DNA of 64,000 nt, taken from positions 1-64,000 of the forward strand of contig NZ_FUXM01000010.1 of assembly GCF_900167165.1 (NCBI RefSeq), read 5' to 3'. Position numbers and translations under genes: made by a program. The stretch is from Carboxydocella sporoproducens DSM 16521 (lineage in GTDB: Bacteria; Bacillota; GCA-003054495; Carboxydocellales; Carboxydocellaceae). Every line of letters begins with the position of its first letter. Within the stretch, counting starts at the first letter, position 1. The notes beneath the pieces are model-generated. The model saw nothing but the letters and a program-made list of their open reading frames with translations. It was not told the origin of the DNA and did no database searches. This document shows, piece by piece, positions 39,500 to 48,168 of this stretch.

Positions 39500-39955
39500 T
39501 CAGTGGGTCAGGGTTTTAAGAATGTCAGCAACCGATGTGTTTTGTTTTATCTGATAAGTTCCCGCTTTAAACTTCCGGGCCAGTCCCGCCTTATCCACTT
39601 CCATCAGAAAAGCTTTTTTATCCTGGATTAATCCTTCTGCCAGCAGAATATCCGCTATTTTTTCTGAAGTAACCCCTTTGGGCAAAACCACTAGAACCAT
39701 GCGTTCTGCTGATGGTTGCTGGGCAGGCTGGACCGGCAAACGTTGCTGGGCTTGTTTTTCCCATTCTTTCCTGGCGTTGGCCAGTTCCTGGGCTACCTTT
39801 TCCGCCGCCTCCTGTCGAGTAATCATACCCAGAGAGCGGGCCCGGCTGATTAGTTCTGCTTCTGATAACTGCAGGTTGCTTTTTGCAAAAAACAGGGCTA
39901 AACCGCCCAGTACCAGGCCTATGCCCAAACCGCGCCAAAAGGCTTGCCTACCCAT
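39500..39955 (-). CDS. Membrane-anchored MltG-like protein without catalytic domain
   Basis: This is a 151-residue protein. An N-terminal helix (about 8-24, WRGLGIGLVLGGLALFFA) anchors it, then a charged helical linker leads to a C-terminal domain: GVTSEKIADILLAEGLI ... FKAGTYQIKQNTSVADILKTL. That domain resembles the LysM-like N-terminal part of MltG/YceG endolytic transglycosylases, but the catalytic YceG domain is missing. It is the last gene of the flagellar operon and overlaps the preceding gene by one base. Function unknown. Confidence 0.8.
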   Translation of the reverse strand: MGRQAFWRGLGIGLVLGGLALFFAKSNLQLSEAELISRARSLGMITRQEAAEKVAQELANARKEWEKQAQQRLPVQPAQQPSAERMVLVVLPKGVTSEKIADILLAEGLIQDKKAFLMEVDKAGLARKFKAGTYQIKQNTSVADILKTLTH

Positions 39956-40401
39956 TATCGCCCTGCCTCCTTGCCAAATAAATCTATAATCAGCTGAGCT
40001 TCCCCTTTGCCTATTCCCAGACGGGCCGCAATTTCATCTATCGATAGCCCTGATTGCCATAAGGCTATGATTTCATCTTTATTTTTAAACCGTGAATCCA
40101 TTTTCTTCTGCGGCTCCTTATCTTTTTCCCGGTTTTCTTTAACTTTGTCCTTAGTTTTAGGCTTTTTCATAACCTGTGGGTCTCCATCCGATACCACTGT
40201 TTTTTCCAGCCTGTTAACCAGTTTTTCTGCCGCTTCTTCCACTTCTGTCAATAACAAGGCTACATCTGCTTTTGCCTGTTCAACCCTGGTCAATATCGTT
40301 AATAGTTCGTCCTGACGTTTCAGATTTTCCCTTTTTTCCAGCCAGAAACTCCAGCCCAGAGCCAGTATACCTGCTAACAACATCCACCATTCTAATGTCA
40401 C
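39955..40401 (-). CDS. Small membrane protein with C-terminal HTH-like region
   Basis: From a GTG at 40401 (AGGAG about 10 nt upstream) it has 148 residues. An N-terminal membrane helix (MLLAGILALGWSFWL) is followed by a coiled-coil segment, a very lysine-rich linker and a C-terminal helix-turn-helix-like motif (DEIIALWQSGLSIDEIAARLGIGKGEAQLIIDLF). The frame is open to 40500 but that overlaps the preceding gene. DUF6115-like proteins occur at this place in other Clostridia; the assignment is tentative. Function unknown. Confidence 0.72.
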   Translation of the reverse strand: MTLEWWMLLAGILALGWSFWLEKRENLKRQDELLTILTRVEQAKADVALLLTEVEEAAEKLVNRLEKTVVSDGDPQVMKKPKTKDKVKENREKDKEPQKKMDSRFKNKDEIIALWQSGLSIDEIAARLGIGKGEAQLIIDLFGKEAGR

Positions 40402-40414
40402 CGCAAATCGTCTC

Positions 40415-40681
40415 CTATACCAGAATATCCAGATGTTCCTTTTTCCCTTCTTCCCGTTCTTCCTGCTTTTCTTTGTCTTTTTCCGTTTTTTTTCGTACAC
40501 GACTGCCCAGCGTTTTGCTGCTGGCTTGAATCTTTTGTTTCACATTTCGGGTCTGTTTATCCAGTTGAGCGCTGAATTCCTGATTAGCCTGCTGGCGAGC
40601 AGCCAGCTCAGTTTGCTGGATTTTGCTTACTTCCTGAACTTTAATGAAAGTATTTTGCATATCAACAGGCTTAATACTCAT
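40415..40681 (-). CDS. Small hypothetical protein of the fapA-rpsB gap
   Basis: From the ATG at 40681, preceded by GGGGGAGAGCG, it has 88 residues. It begins MSIKPVDMQNTFIKVQEV and is rich in Gln, Lys and Glu, with a predicted long coiled coil and a highly charged C-terminus. No known domain is recognised. It lies directly after fapA (ten bases) in the same direction. Confidence 0.68.
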   Translation of the reverse strand: MSIKPVDMQNTFIKVQEVSKIQQTELAARQQANQEFSAQLDKQTRNVKQKIQASSKTLGSRVRKKTEKDKEKQEEREEGKKEHLDILV

Positions 40682-40691
40682 CGCTCTCCCC

Positions 40692-42095
40692 CTAACGCAA
40701 AGGCCGCATTTCGATTTCACCTTCCTGATTCAGCTGAAAAGACACGTATTGCACGGGTTCATCGATAATCAGGGTCTGGTCACCAATGACGATCCGGGTT
40801 CCGGGATGGACAATTTTTTCTATCATTATTTTGCCTTCAATTGAGGTTTGCAATAAAGTTAATAGCTCCTGCTCCTCGACTATCAAATTTTTTAATTCAG
40901 CTTCCAGATTAATTACTGATCGTTTTACCTTAATTAACAATGCCTTCTTTTCATCAGGAAGCTCACCGGCCTTTTCCTTCATTCGCTGCAGAAGGTCAAT
41001 GATTTGCTTTGCTTTGGTCAAACTTTGTTGAACTGCTGTCAGCCCGGATACAGTCGCTAAATATCTAAGTTTCAGTTTCGGGCTTACTCCAGCTTCCAGC
41101 AAAGTATGAGTCCCCATCGGTGCTCCCACAGTTTTGGCCCGGATGTCCCGTCCAGCCCGGACTTCCCCGCCGGCAATCAGAGCTTTGCTGCCTTCCACTA
41201 TGACCGAACCTTCCGCAATTACCTGGCTGTGCATAATCCCTTTCCCGATTTGCACATTCCCGCCACATTCAATGAATGCGTTTTCAACATAGGCTGCAAA
41301 CAGGTTACCCTGACAGGATATCTGAGCGCCTTTTTTGCCAATAATGCCATTACGTACCCGCAAATGTCCCCCGGCCTGGATACTGCCTCCTAAGACAGCA
41401 CCACCTACTTCCACATCAGCGGTAGCTTTGACCTGAAATCCGCCAAGCACATCACCGGTGATACGGATGGTGCCATCAAAATCAATGTTTCCGGTGGAAA
41501 AATCCACATTACCCCGCACCTCATATATATCAGATACGGTTACTTTGCCATTAATCAAGGCCACATGTCCGTTTTTTTCTGCAACAATTATATTTTCCTC
41601 CTGCAAAAGGCGCGTTCCTTTTCCTGCTTTCAAGACCACATCTTTTGCCTTTTTAGCAGGAATCACCCGACCAAATATGTCCATTCCATCCTGGCCAGGT
41701 ACAGGAGGAACCCGCTCGGCCAGCACATCCCCGGCTTTAACCTGTTGAATCAGTTCCAGGTTATAATAGTCGACCGACCCGTCCTGACGGGCTTTGGGAG
41801 TTAGAGGGAGCCCATTAATTTCAAAATGATATTTAATACAAGCATCTATTCCAGCTACAGGTTCCCGGCCCCGGGCTAGTAGAATTTTTTCGCCATTCCG
41901 TTTTACAATAGCGGTTTTAATATTTTCCTCAATCAAACCATATTTAATCTTCCGTTCATTGATAGCTTTCCAGATCAATTGTTCCAGTTTCTGGTCACTT
42001 TCTTCTGCTGCTGCAAGCAGCTGTAAAAAGGCTGTCATGTTATCCGCACTGGTTTCGAGACTTAAAACGATTTTCTTTTCTTTCTGCTGATCCAT
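40692..42095 (-). CDS. fapA: FapA family (DUF342) protein
   Basis: This 467-residue protein has the DUF342 arrangement. An N-terminal domain is followed by a long right-handed beta-helix-like region with repeated short glycine/valine strands (ADVEVGGAVLGGSIQAGGHLRVRNG) and a C-terminal coiled coil. The name follows the family called FapA (flagellar assembly protein A) in clostridial flagellar clusters. It lies 17 bp after fliA. Its molecular function is not established. Confidence 0.9.
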   Translation of the reverse strand: MDQQKEKKIVLSLETSADNMTAFLQLLAAAEESDQKLEQLIWKAINERKIKYGLIEENIKTAIVKRNGEKILLARGREPVAGIDACIKYHFEINGLPLTPKARQDGSVDYYNLELIQQVKAGDVLAERVPPVPGQDGMDIFGRVIPAKKAKDVVLKAGKGTRLLQEENIIVAEKNGHVALINGKVTVSDIYEVRGNVDFSTGNIDFDGTIRITGDVLGGFQVKATADVEVGGAVLGGSIQAGGHLRVRNGIIGKKGAQISCQGNLFAAYVENAFIECGGNVQIGKGIMHSQVIAEGSVIVEGSKALIAGGEVRAGRDIRAKTVGAPMGTHTLLEAGVSPKLKLRYLATVSGLTAVQQSLTKAKQIIDLLQRMKEKAGELPDEKKALLIKVKRSVINLEAELKNLIVEEQELLTLLQTSIEGKIMIEKIVHPGTRIVIGDQTLIIDEPVQYVSFQLNQEGEIEMRPLR

Positions 42096-42112
42096 GACAG
42101 CCCCTCCCGCGG

Positions 42113-42904
42113 TTATTCCGCAAAAATCTTTTGCTTCTGTCGACTGAGCCGGCCCCGTAACCGGAAAATTGCTTTGGTATGCAGCTGTGAAACCCGGGAT
42201 TCACTAACTCCAATTACTTGTCCTATCTCCTTTAAGGTCAAACCATTATAATAATACAGGGCTACAACTAGTTTCTCCTTTTCTGGCAGTTTGGCAATAG
42301 CGTCGGCAAGAATTTGCTTGACTGCTTGAAGCTGAACCTGTTCCTCAAGGGTTGGTTGACTTTTGTCGGCGATCAATTCATGGAATCCGGCAGTATTTTC
42401 TTCTTCCCCAGGAATCAATTCATCAAGGGAAAAAATAACCCCCTGGGAGCTCTGTACCAGCAACTGCTGATATTGCTCCTCTGACAAACCTAAAGCCTGG
42501 CAAATTTCTTCATCCGTAGCCGACCTACCCAAACGCTGTTCTAACTCCCAAATTCCCTGTTCTAATTTCTTTACTCTGGCTCTTACTGAAGCTGGCATCC
42601 AATCCAGCTGGCGCAAGCCATCGATTATCGCCCCTTTGATGCGGGCTACCGCATAAGTTTCAAATTTGATGCCTCGCTCAGGCTCAAACCGTTCGATGGC
42701 TTCCAGTAAACCAAAGGTACCAAAACTTAATAATTCATCATAAGTGATACTGGATGGCAAGCCTGAAATAAGCCTGCCCGCCACATATTTAACGAGATGA
42801 GCATAACGTTTAATGAGGGCCTCCTTCAACTCTGGTCCTTTTTTTTCTTTATATTCTGCCCAGAGCTGTTCATCCTTTTGCCCGCTCAATTTAATGGCCA
42901 ACAT
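42113..42904 (-). CDS. fliA: RNA polymerase sigma factor FliA/SigD (sigma-28)
   Basis: This motility sigma factor has 263 residues. Region 2 (YAHLVKYVAGRLISGLPSSI and FGTFGLLEAIERFEPERGIKFETYAVARIKGAI), region 3 (DWMPASVRARVKKLEQ) and region 4 (KLPEKEKLVVALYYYNGLTLKEIGQVIGVSESRVSQLHTKA) are all present. It follows cheD by 12 bp, as sigD does in B. subtilis. It would activate late flagellar genes such as flagellin, which is outside this window. Confidence 0.97.
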   Translation of the reverse strand: MLAIKLSGQKDEQLWAEYKEKKGPELKEALIKRYAHLVKYVAGRLISGLPSSITYDELLSFGTFGLLEAIERFEPERGIKFETYAVARIKGAIIDGLRQLDWMPASVRARVKKLEQGIWELEQRLGRSATDEEICQALGLSEEQYQQLLVQSSQGVIFSLDELIPGEEENTAGFHELIADKSQPTLEEQVQLQAVKQILADAIAKLPEKEKLVVALYYYNGLTLKEIGQVIGVSESRVSQLHTKAIFRLRGRLSRQKQKIFAE

Positions 42905-42916
42905 GGGCTCACCTCT

Positions 42917-43399
42917 TTAGATATGATAGTTTTTAGCTGCCATAGTACGAATATGCACAAGCCCTGTTTCCAGGTCAAATTCAATGGTTCGCCCGATATT
43001 TCCTCCAGTGTCCTCCGCCAGCAAAGGAATATCCCAGGCAGCAAGGGCTGTTTTTACCGCTTCCACATTTCTCTGTCCCACTTTCATGATTTCATGTTCA
43101 CCACCAAAGGAAAACATCTGGGCCCCGCCTGCAATCTTAGCTTTTAACCGACGGCGGCAAGCCCCATGGTTTTCCAGCAACTGGATTAGTGCCGGTACGG
43201 CTGTATCAGCAAATTTCGCGGGATTTCCCGCTACCCTGGCTTTAGTGCTATCTGGCAGCATAATATGGGCCATGCCGCCTTTTTTGCTGAGAAAATCCCA
43301 GAGACATATGCCTACACAGGAACCCAGACCAGAAGTCAATAACCGGGCAGGAGCCTGTCCTATCTTTAAATCAGCCATCCCAACTTTTATAATCTCCAT
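42917..43399 (-). CDS. cheD: Chemoreceptor glutamine deamidase CheD
   Basis: CheD deamidates glutamines of chemoreceptors and binds CheC. The 160-residue protein has the catalytic Cys28 in SGLGSCVGICLWD and His45 in GGMAHIMLP. The C-terminal NIGRTIEFDLETGLVHIR matches the family. It follows cheC by six bases. Confidence 0.96.
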   Translation of the reverse strand: MEIIKVGMADLKIGQAPARLLTSGLGSCVGICLWDFLSKKGGMAHIMLPDSTKARVAGNPAKFADTAVPALIQLLENHGACRRRLKAKIAGGAQMFSFGGEHEIMKVGQRNVEAVKTALAAWDIPLLAEDTGGNIGRTIEFDLETGLVHIRTMAAKNYHI

Positions 43400-43405
43400 C
43401 TCAAC

Positions 43406-44017
43406 TTACACTCCCAGCGCCGTAACTATAACTCTAAGGGAATCAGGCTCAGGCAAGAGGAAAAAGTGCCCGATCATTTCCTTGTGATTTAGCTTGAATA
43501 TGGTCTCTATTATCAGTACCTCATTGGAAACATGCCCTAGTTCCGCAGCAACACTAGAAAGGATATTGCAGCCATAATCCAGGGCCACCCCCGGTATCGA
43601 AGGATAAAATCTGATACCAGTAAAGCCAGTAATGGCCGCTAGAAAACCTCCTGTTACGATATTTCCGACTTCAGCCAGGGCCGATAACTCAAACTGATTA
43701 AAACTCCCCGTCTCAGTTACAGAGCGCTGTAACAGCATTTCCACCAGCTGCTGGGCCATGGATTGCGGCAAGAGCCATAAAACTTCTCCTGGAGCTTGCC
43801 CCTTAATCTTCTGGTAAATACCATAAACAGTTTCCTGGCAAATAGGCGATGCTTCCAGAATCTCCTGATAAGAAACAATATTTATCTCCGGCACTGACAT
43901 CTCTACTCTCTGACCCAGCATGGTGGCCAGAGCAGTGGCACCATTACCAGCACCAATATTGCAAACTTCCCTGATTACATCCAGCTGCGCTTCACTCAAT
44001 TTTTTGAATTCCCCCAC
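43406..44017 (-). CDS. cheC: CheY-P phosphatase CheC
   Basis: CheC dephosphorylates CheY-P and works with CheD. The 203-residue protein has two active-site copies: EVCNIGAGNGATALATMLGQ and ALAEVGNIVTGGFLAAITGF, each with the conserved E and N. The GTG start at 44017 follows AAGGAGG and lies 22 bp inside cheW, so the two are coupled. Confidence 0.95.
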   Translation of the reverse strand: MGEFKKLSEAQLDVIREVCNIGAGNGATALATMLGQRVEMSVPEINIVSYQEILEASPICQETVYGIYQKIKGQAPGEVLWLLPQSMAQQLVEMLLQRSVTETGSFNQFELSALAEVGNIVTGGFLAAITGFTGIRFYPSIPGVALDYGCNILSSVAAELGHVSNEVLIIETIFKLNHKEMIGHFFLLPEPDSLRVIVTALGV

Positions 44018-44418
44018 CCCAATTCCTCCTTAAATTGCCGTTTCAATACCATCACTACCCGATCTGGCAATTTAACAAAAGCGTCAATATATTTTTCGTA
44101 GATATCAGTTTGAATCTGATCTTCTCCTACCTTGGTTACACTGCTAATTTCATCAGCCAGTACCCCAAACATACCCTCCTGTTCAGTCAAAATTATAATT
44201 CGGCTTTCTTCAGTGATTAACGGTTCCGGCAAGCCAAACAACCGGTGCAAAGAAAGGACTGGTACTACTGTTCCCCGCAGGTTTATCACCCCGAGAATAT
44301 AGGAGGGTGTCCGCGGCACCCTGGTAATTTTAACGAGCGGAAAAATTTCCTTCACTCTGTTGATATAAAGACCATACCATTTGTTTTGTAAACGAAATAC
44401 AACAATTTGAACCTCCAC
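43996..44418 (-). CDS. cheW: Chemotaxis coupling protein CheW
   Basis: CheW links chemoreceptors to CheA. It has 140 residues and a single CheW domain (WYGLYINRVKEIFPLVKITRVPRTPSYILGVINLRGTVVPV in parts). It lies between cheA and cheC, five bases after cheA. Confidence 0.96.
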   Translation of the reverse strand: MEVQIVVFRLQNKWYGLYINRVKEIFPLVKITRVPRTPSYILGVINLRGTVVPVLSLHRLFGLPEPLITEESRIIILTEQEGMFGVLADEISSVTKVGEDQIQTDIYEKYIDAFVKLPDRVVMVLKRQFKEELGWGNSKN

Positions 44419-44423
44419 TGCCT

Positions 44424-46445
44424 TTACCTCCCCGTCAATAGGGATGGGACATCCAGGATCAAGGCAACTTCACCATTGGCTAAAATGGTAGCACCTGCAA
44501 TGCCTGAAATCCCTGTCAAAAGTGGGCCCAGGGACTTGATGACGATTTCCTGCTGTCCCAGCAGTTCGTCCACGATCAACCCTATCCTCTGTCTCCCTGT
44601 TCTGACAATAACCACAGGCAATTCTGTTTCCGGCTCTGGTATCTCCCAGGGGTGTTCCAGCAATTCTTTTAAAATGTACACAGGAACCAGTACTTCCCTT
44701 AGTTTTATATAATAAGCCCCCTGTAGTTCCAGAATATCCCTTTGTAAAATTGCCGCTGTTTCTTCGATATAGCCGATCGGTACTGCATAGGTTTCCTGAC
44801 CGATCTTGATAAGTAAGCTCTGCAAAATCGCTAAAGTTAAAGGCAAAATAATGTGCACAGTGGTGCCCTGATGCAAACGAGAATTCAGCATAATCCGCCC
44901 ATTGAGGGATTCAATTTTTTTCTTCACTGCATCCATTCCCACACCACGGCCAGAAATATCGGTCACTTTTTCTGCTGTACTCAATCCCGGTCGGAAAATC
45001 AGAGCCAGTTTTTCCTCTTCACTCATTTGTTCCGCTTCAACGCTATTGATAAGACCGTTCTGCAAAGCCTTTTGTACTACTTTCTCAGTATCAATCCCTT
45101 TGCCATCATCCTTAATTTCAATGACCACATGATTCCCTTCATGAAAAGCCGAAAGACTGATGGTTCCGGCAGCTGGTTTTCCTTTTGCCAGCCGCTCAGC
45201 AGGGGATTCAATACCGTGGTCAATGGCATTTCGCAGTAGATGCACCAGTGGCTCCCCAATTTCATCTATCACCGTGCGATCCAGCTCTGTATCAGCTCCA
45301 TAAACCTGAAAATCGATCTCTTTTCCCAGTTCTCTGGCCAGATCCCTAACCATGCGAGGAAAACGATTGAACACCGTCTCAACTGGTACCATGCGAACTT
45401 TCATTACCAGGTTTTGTAATTCGGAGAAAATAAAATCCATTTGTTCGATAGTCTCGTTAAGTTCTTTCAGTCCATTTTTCCTGGCGATGGCGAATAAGCG
45501 GGTTTTATTTATTACCAGTTCTCCCACCAGGTTCATCAATATATCCAGTTTCTGAATATCCACCCTGAGGGTTTGAGCTTTCAACTGTCCTGACGGTTTC
45601 TTATCAGATTCTACCGCTGGTTTTATCGTTTCCTGCCCTGATGATACTGCCGGTTTTTCTGTTTTTGTTTCCTGTACCGGTCTGGCCTGAAGCTGAAAGG
45701 CTTCGATGTGATAGCTTTCCAGTTCAGAGACAGATTGCATAGCTGTTTCTACTGCACTGGCTGATTCGGAGCTTATTAACAGAAATTCCACTATCCGGTC
45801 AAAATTGTCTTCTTCAATTTCCGATGTGTCAGGTACGGTTTTAATAATTTCCCCCAGCTGCTCCAAATTGCGATAAACCATCAATACCCGGGGCACTTTC
45901 ATTAAACAATCTTCCCGTAGAATTACTTTGATTTTCCAGACATTTAACCCCTGGCTACTGGCATCCTGTACCACTCTTACTTCATACTCATTGAGTACCA
46001 TAGCAGGTGCGGGGGAAGTTGTCGGTTTAGACTCTTCATTTTTTTTGGTAGTAACTGATTCAGCGGCCTCAGGTTGATGATTCCTAAGCTGATTGATAAT
46101 ATCCTGCGGCGATGTTTGAATACTGCCCTGGCTGGCGACTTCCTCCAGCATAATTTCCAGCGTATCAGCTACTTTCAGCAAAAGGTCAATCCCATTGGAA
46201 CTGATACATTGCTGGGTTCCCCGGTAGGGTTGCAAGAAACTTTCCATTTCATGGGTAAGTTCGGCCATCTGGGTAAAACCCATCGTTGCCGACATTCCTT
46301 TCAAAGTATGGGCACTGCGAAAGAGCTCATTGATGGTTTCCAGGTTACACGGATCTTTTTCCAGCTCCAGCAAACACTCACTGATTTTTTGCAAATGCTC
46401 CCGTGCTTCCTCAAAAAATATGGTTAGATACTGGGACAGATCCAC
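44424..46445 (-). CDS. cheA: Chemotaxis histidine kinase CheA
   Basis: CheA is the receptor-coupled histidine kinase that phosphorylates CheY and CheB. Its 673 residues hold an HPt domain with phosphoacceptor His46 (FRSAHTLKGMSATMGF), a P2-like CheY-binding region at about 155-260, a dimerisation domain (LMNLVGELVINKTRL), an ATPase domain (EPLVHLLRNAIDHGIE, GKGIDTEKV, DISGRGVGMDAVKK) and a C-terminal CheW-like domain. The start is a GTG. It lies 19 bp after cheB. Confidence 0.97.
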   Translation of the reverse strand: MDLSQYLTIFFEEAREHLQKISECLLELEKDPCNLETINELFRSAHTLKGMSATMGFTQMAELTHEMESFLQPYRGTQQCISSNGIDLLLKVADTLEIMLEEVASQGSIQTSPQDIINQLRNHQPEAAESVTTKKNEESKPTTSPAPAMVLNEYEVRVVQDASSQGLNVWKIKVILREDCLMKVPRVLMVYRNLEQLGEIIKTVPDTSEIEEDNFDRIVEFLLISSESASAVETAMQSVSELESYHIEAFQLQARPVQETKTEKPAVSSGQETIKPAVESDKKPSGQLKAQTLRVDIQKLDILMNLVGELVINKTRLFAIARKNGLKELNETIEQMDFIFSELQNLVMKVRMVPVETVFNRFPRMVRDLARELGKEIDFQVYGADTELDRTVIDEIGEPLVHLLRNAIDHGIESPAERLAKGKPAAGTISLSAFHEGNHVVIEIKDDGKGIDTEKVVQKALQNGLINSVEAEQMSEEEKLALIFRPGLSTAEKVTDISGRGVGMDAVKKKIESLNGRIMLNSRLHQGTTVHIILPLTLAILQSLLIKIGQETYAVPIGYIEETAAILQRDILELQGAYYIKLREVLVPVYILKELLEHPWEIPEPETELPVVIVRTGRQRIGLIVDELLGQQEIVIKSLGPLLTGISGIAGATILANGEVALILDVPSLLTGR

Positions 46446-46464
46446 AATTCTCCCCTCCCCTGGG

Positions 46465-47499
46465 CTATAGCCATTTCATTATCTCCAGGGCAATTTTATT
46501 CAAAGGCACAACTACATCAACGCCACCTTTTTGGATTGCTACTTTTGGCATACCAAAAACCACACATGAACTTTCATCCTGGGCGATAGTTTTACCCCCG
46601 GACTTTTTGATTTCCACCATTCCATCAGAGCCATCCCCACCCATACCGGTCATAATCACCCCGATTTTGGGCAGATTTAAGCGGGCTACTGATTTCATCA
46701 TTACATCTACTGATGGTCGATGTCCGGAAACCGGTGGTGACTGGTTTAGACTGATAAAGTAACTGCCCTGATTTTGACGAACTTCCATATGATAGTCTCC
46801 AGGTGCGATATAAACGATCCCGTTTTTGATTTCCTCTCCATCTTCCGCTTCCTTGACTACTAAATGAGAAATGCTGTCCAGTCTCTCTGCCAGCGATTTG
46901 GTAAATCCTCTGGGCATATGCTGTACAATCAGGATAGCCGCCGGTAAATTGCGTGGAAACTGGGTCACCACTTCCTGTAAGGCCCTGGGCCCTCCTGTGG
47001 ATGTACCGATTGCAACCAGCTTGGAAACACGCTGAAAAGCAGTGAGCTTTGCCCCTGTCTGAGGAAGGAGCGAGAGGCTGCTGCTCGTTTTTTTCAATTT
47101 GGCCAGAGCAGCATTGCTTACTTTAATGATTAGTTCCTCCTGGACTTTATCCAAATCAAAACTAATTTGTCCTGAAGGTTTGGCTACAAAATCCACCGCT
47201 CCCAGTTCCAGAGCTTTAATGGTAGCTTCTGCCCCTTCTGTCGTCAGAGAACTGAGCATAACCACTGGGAGTGGGAATTGTTCCATAATTATTTTTAAAG
47301 CTTCCAGGCCGTTCATGACCGGCATTTCCACGTCCAGAGTCATCACCTGGGGTTTTAGTTCCTGGACCTTTTCTATGGCTTCCTGACCATTTTTGGCATA
47401 TCCGACTACTTTGATTTTACCGCTGCTTTCTAAGATCCTAGTGATGTACTGGCGCATAAATGCTGAATCATCAACAACTAAAACTTTTAATGGTTCCAT
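46465..47499 (-). CDS. cheB: Protein-glutamate methylesterase CheB
   Basis: CheB removes methyl groups from chemoreceptors when phosphorylated. From the ATG at 47499 (AGGGGG seven bases upstream) it has 344 residues. The N-terminal receiver domain (VLVVDDSAFMR, TLDVEMPVMNG) is linked to a methylesterase domain with the catalytic Ser in AIGTSTGGPRAL, His in VQHMPRGF and Asp in MTGMGGDGSDG. It is coupled to the ycgR gene upstream. Confidence 0.97.
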   Translation of the reverse strand: MEPLKVLVVDDSAFMRQYITRILESSGKIKVVGYAKNGQEAIEKVQELKPQVMTLDVEMPVMNGLEALKIIMEQFPLPVVMLSSLTTEGAEATIKALELGAVDFVAKPSGQISFDLDKVQEELIIKVSNAALAKLKKTSSSLSLLPQTGAKLTAFQRVSKLVAIGTSTGGPRALQEVVTQFPRNLPAAILIVQHMPRGFTKSLAERLDSISHLVVKEAEDGEEIKNGIVYIAPGDYHMEVRQNQGSYFISLNQSPPVSGHRPSVDVMMKSVARLNLPKIGVIMTGMGGDGSDGMVEIKKSGGKTIAQDESSCVVFGMPKVAIQKGGVDVVVPLNKIALEIMKWL

Positions 47500-47510
47500 A
47501 GCCAAACCCC

Positions 47511-48155
47511 CTATAACAATCCCTTCTTTCTCAGCTCCCGTTGCCGATCGAAAATGTATTTTATGATTTTATCCCTGTCCCGTTCTTCAATAATAGTAAA
47601 CTGTATACCGATATTGTAACCTTTTTTGGGTTTTTCCAGGGGCAGGCAGCGTACTACCTTGCCTACGGCGATGATTTTATCCTTTGGCAGTTTTAAATGG
47701 AGTTCCAGTTCGGTCCCCAGTTCCAGGGGTTGCGGGATTTCGATGCGCACGCCGCCACCGGAAATATCTTTGGTTACAGTATCAGTTCCGGTTATATCAT
47801 CTTCTTGCAGTTTATAAAAGGTCAGGGGAACGCTGTCATCCAGGCGGACGTAGTTGCGTCTCTGTACCCGATTTACTGATTCTGGAATGCTAATGGATAA
47901 TATCGCTTGGGGAGCTGTGGCCCTGGAAATTACTTCAGATTTAAAGCTGTATATTGCCGACTGGTCAAAATACCGCACCAGAATTTGGCTTCCTACTCTT
48001 ACGGGAACAGGTACTCCTTTACTAAAGGGCAAAGCGAGGATGATTCTGTCAGGTGCAATCTCTTCTACTCGGCTGCGGTAAACCCCGGAAAGATTTTCTT
48101 CCAGCAATTCTATTTCAACATTCTGGTTTACCGACAGCTGCGGTACTACCGCCAC
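47511..48155 (-). CDS. Flagellar brake protein, YcgR/PilZ type
   Basis: This protein binds cyclic di-GMP and slows the motor in other species. The 214-residue protein has an N-terminal YcgR domain and a C-terminal PilZ domain with the ligand motifs QRRNYVR (RxxxR) and KDISGGGVRIEIP (D/NxSxxG). The GTG start follows GGGAGGG. It lies between flhG and cheB, and so links motility to c-di-GMP. In B. subtilis the equivalent ypfA is not in this operon. Confidence 0.92.
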   Translation of the reverse strand: MAVVPQLSVNQNVEIELLEENLSGVYRSRVEEIAPDRIILALPFSKGVPVPVRVGSQILVRYFDQSAIYSFKSEVISRATAPQAILSISIPESVNRVQRRNYVRLDDSVPLTFYKLQEDDITGTDTVTKDISGGGVRIEIPQPLELGTELELHLKLPKDKIIAVGKVVRCLPLEKPKKGYNIGIQFTIIEERDRDKIIKYIFDRQRELRKKGLL

Positions 48156-48168
48156 TCAAATCCCTCCC

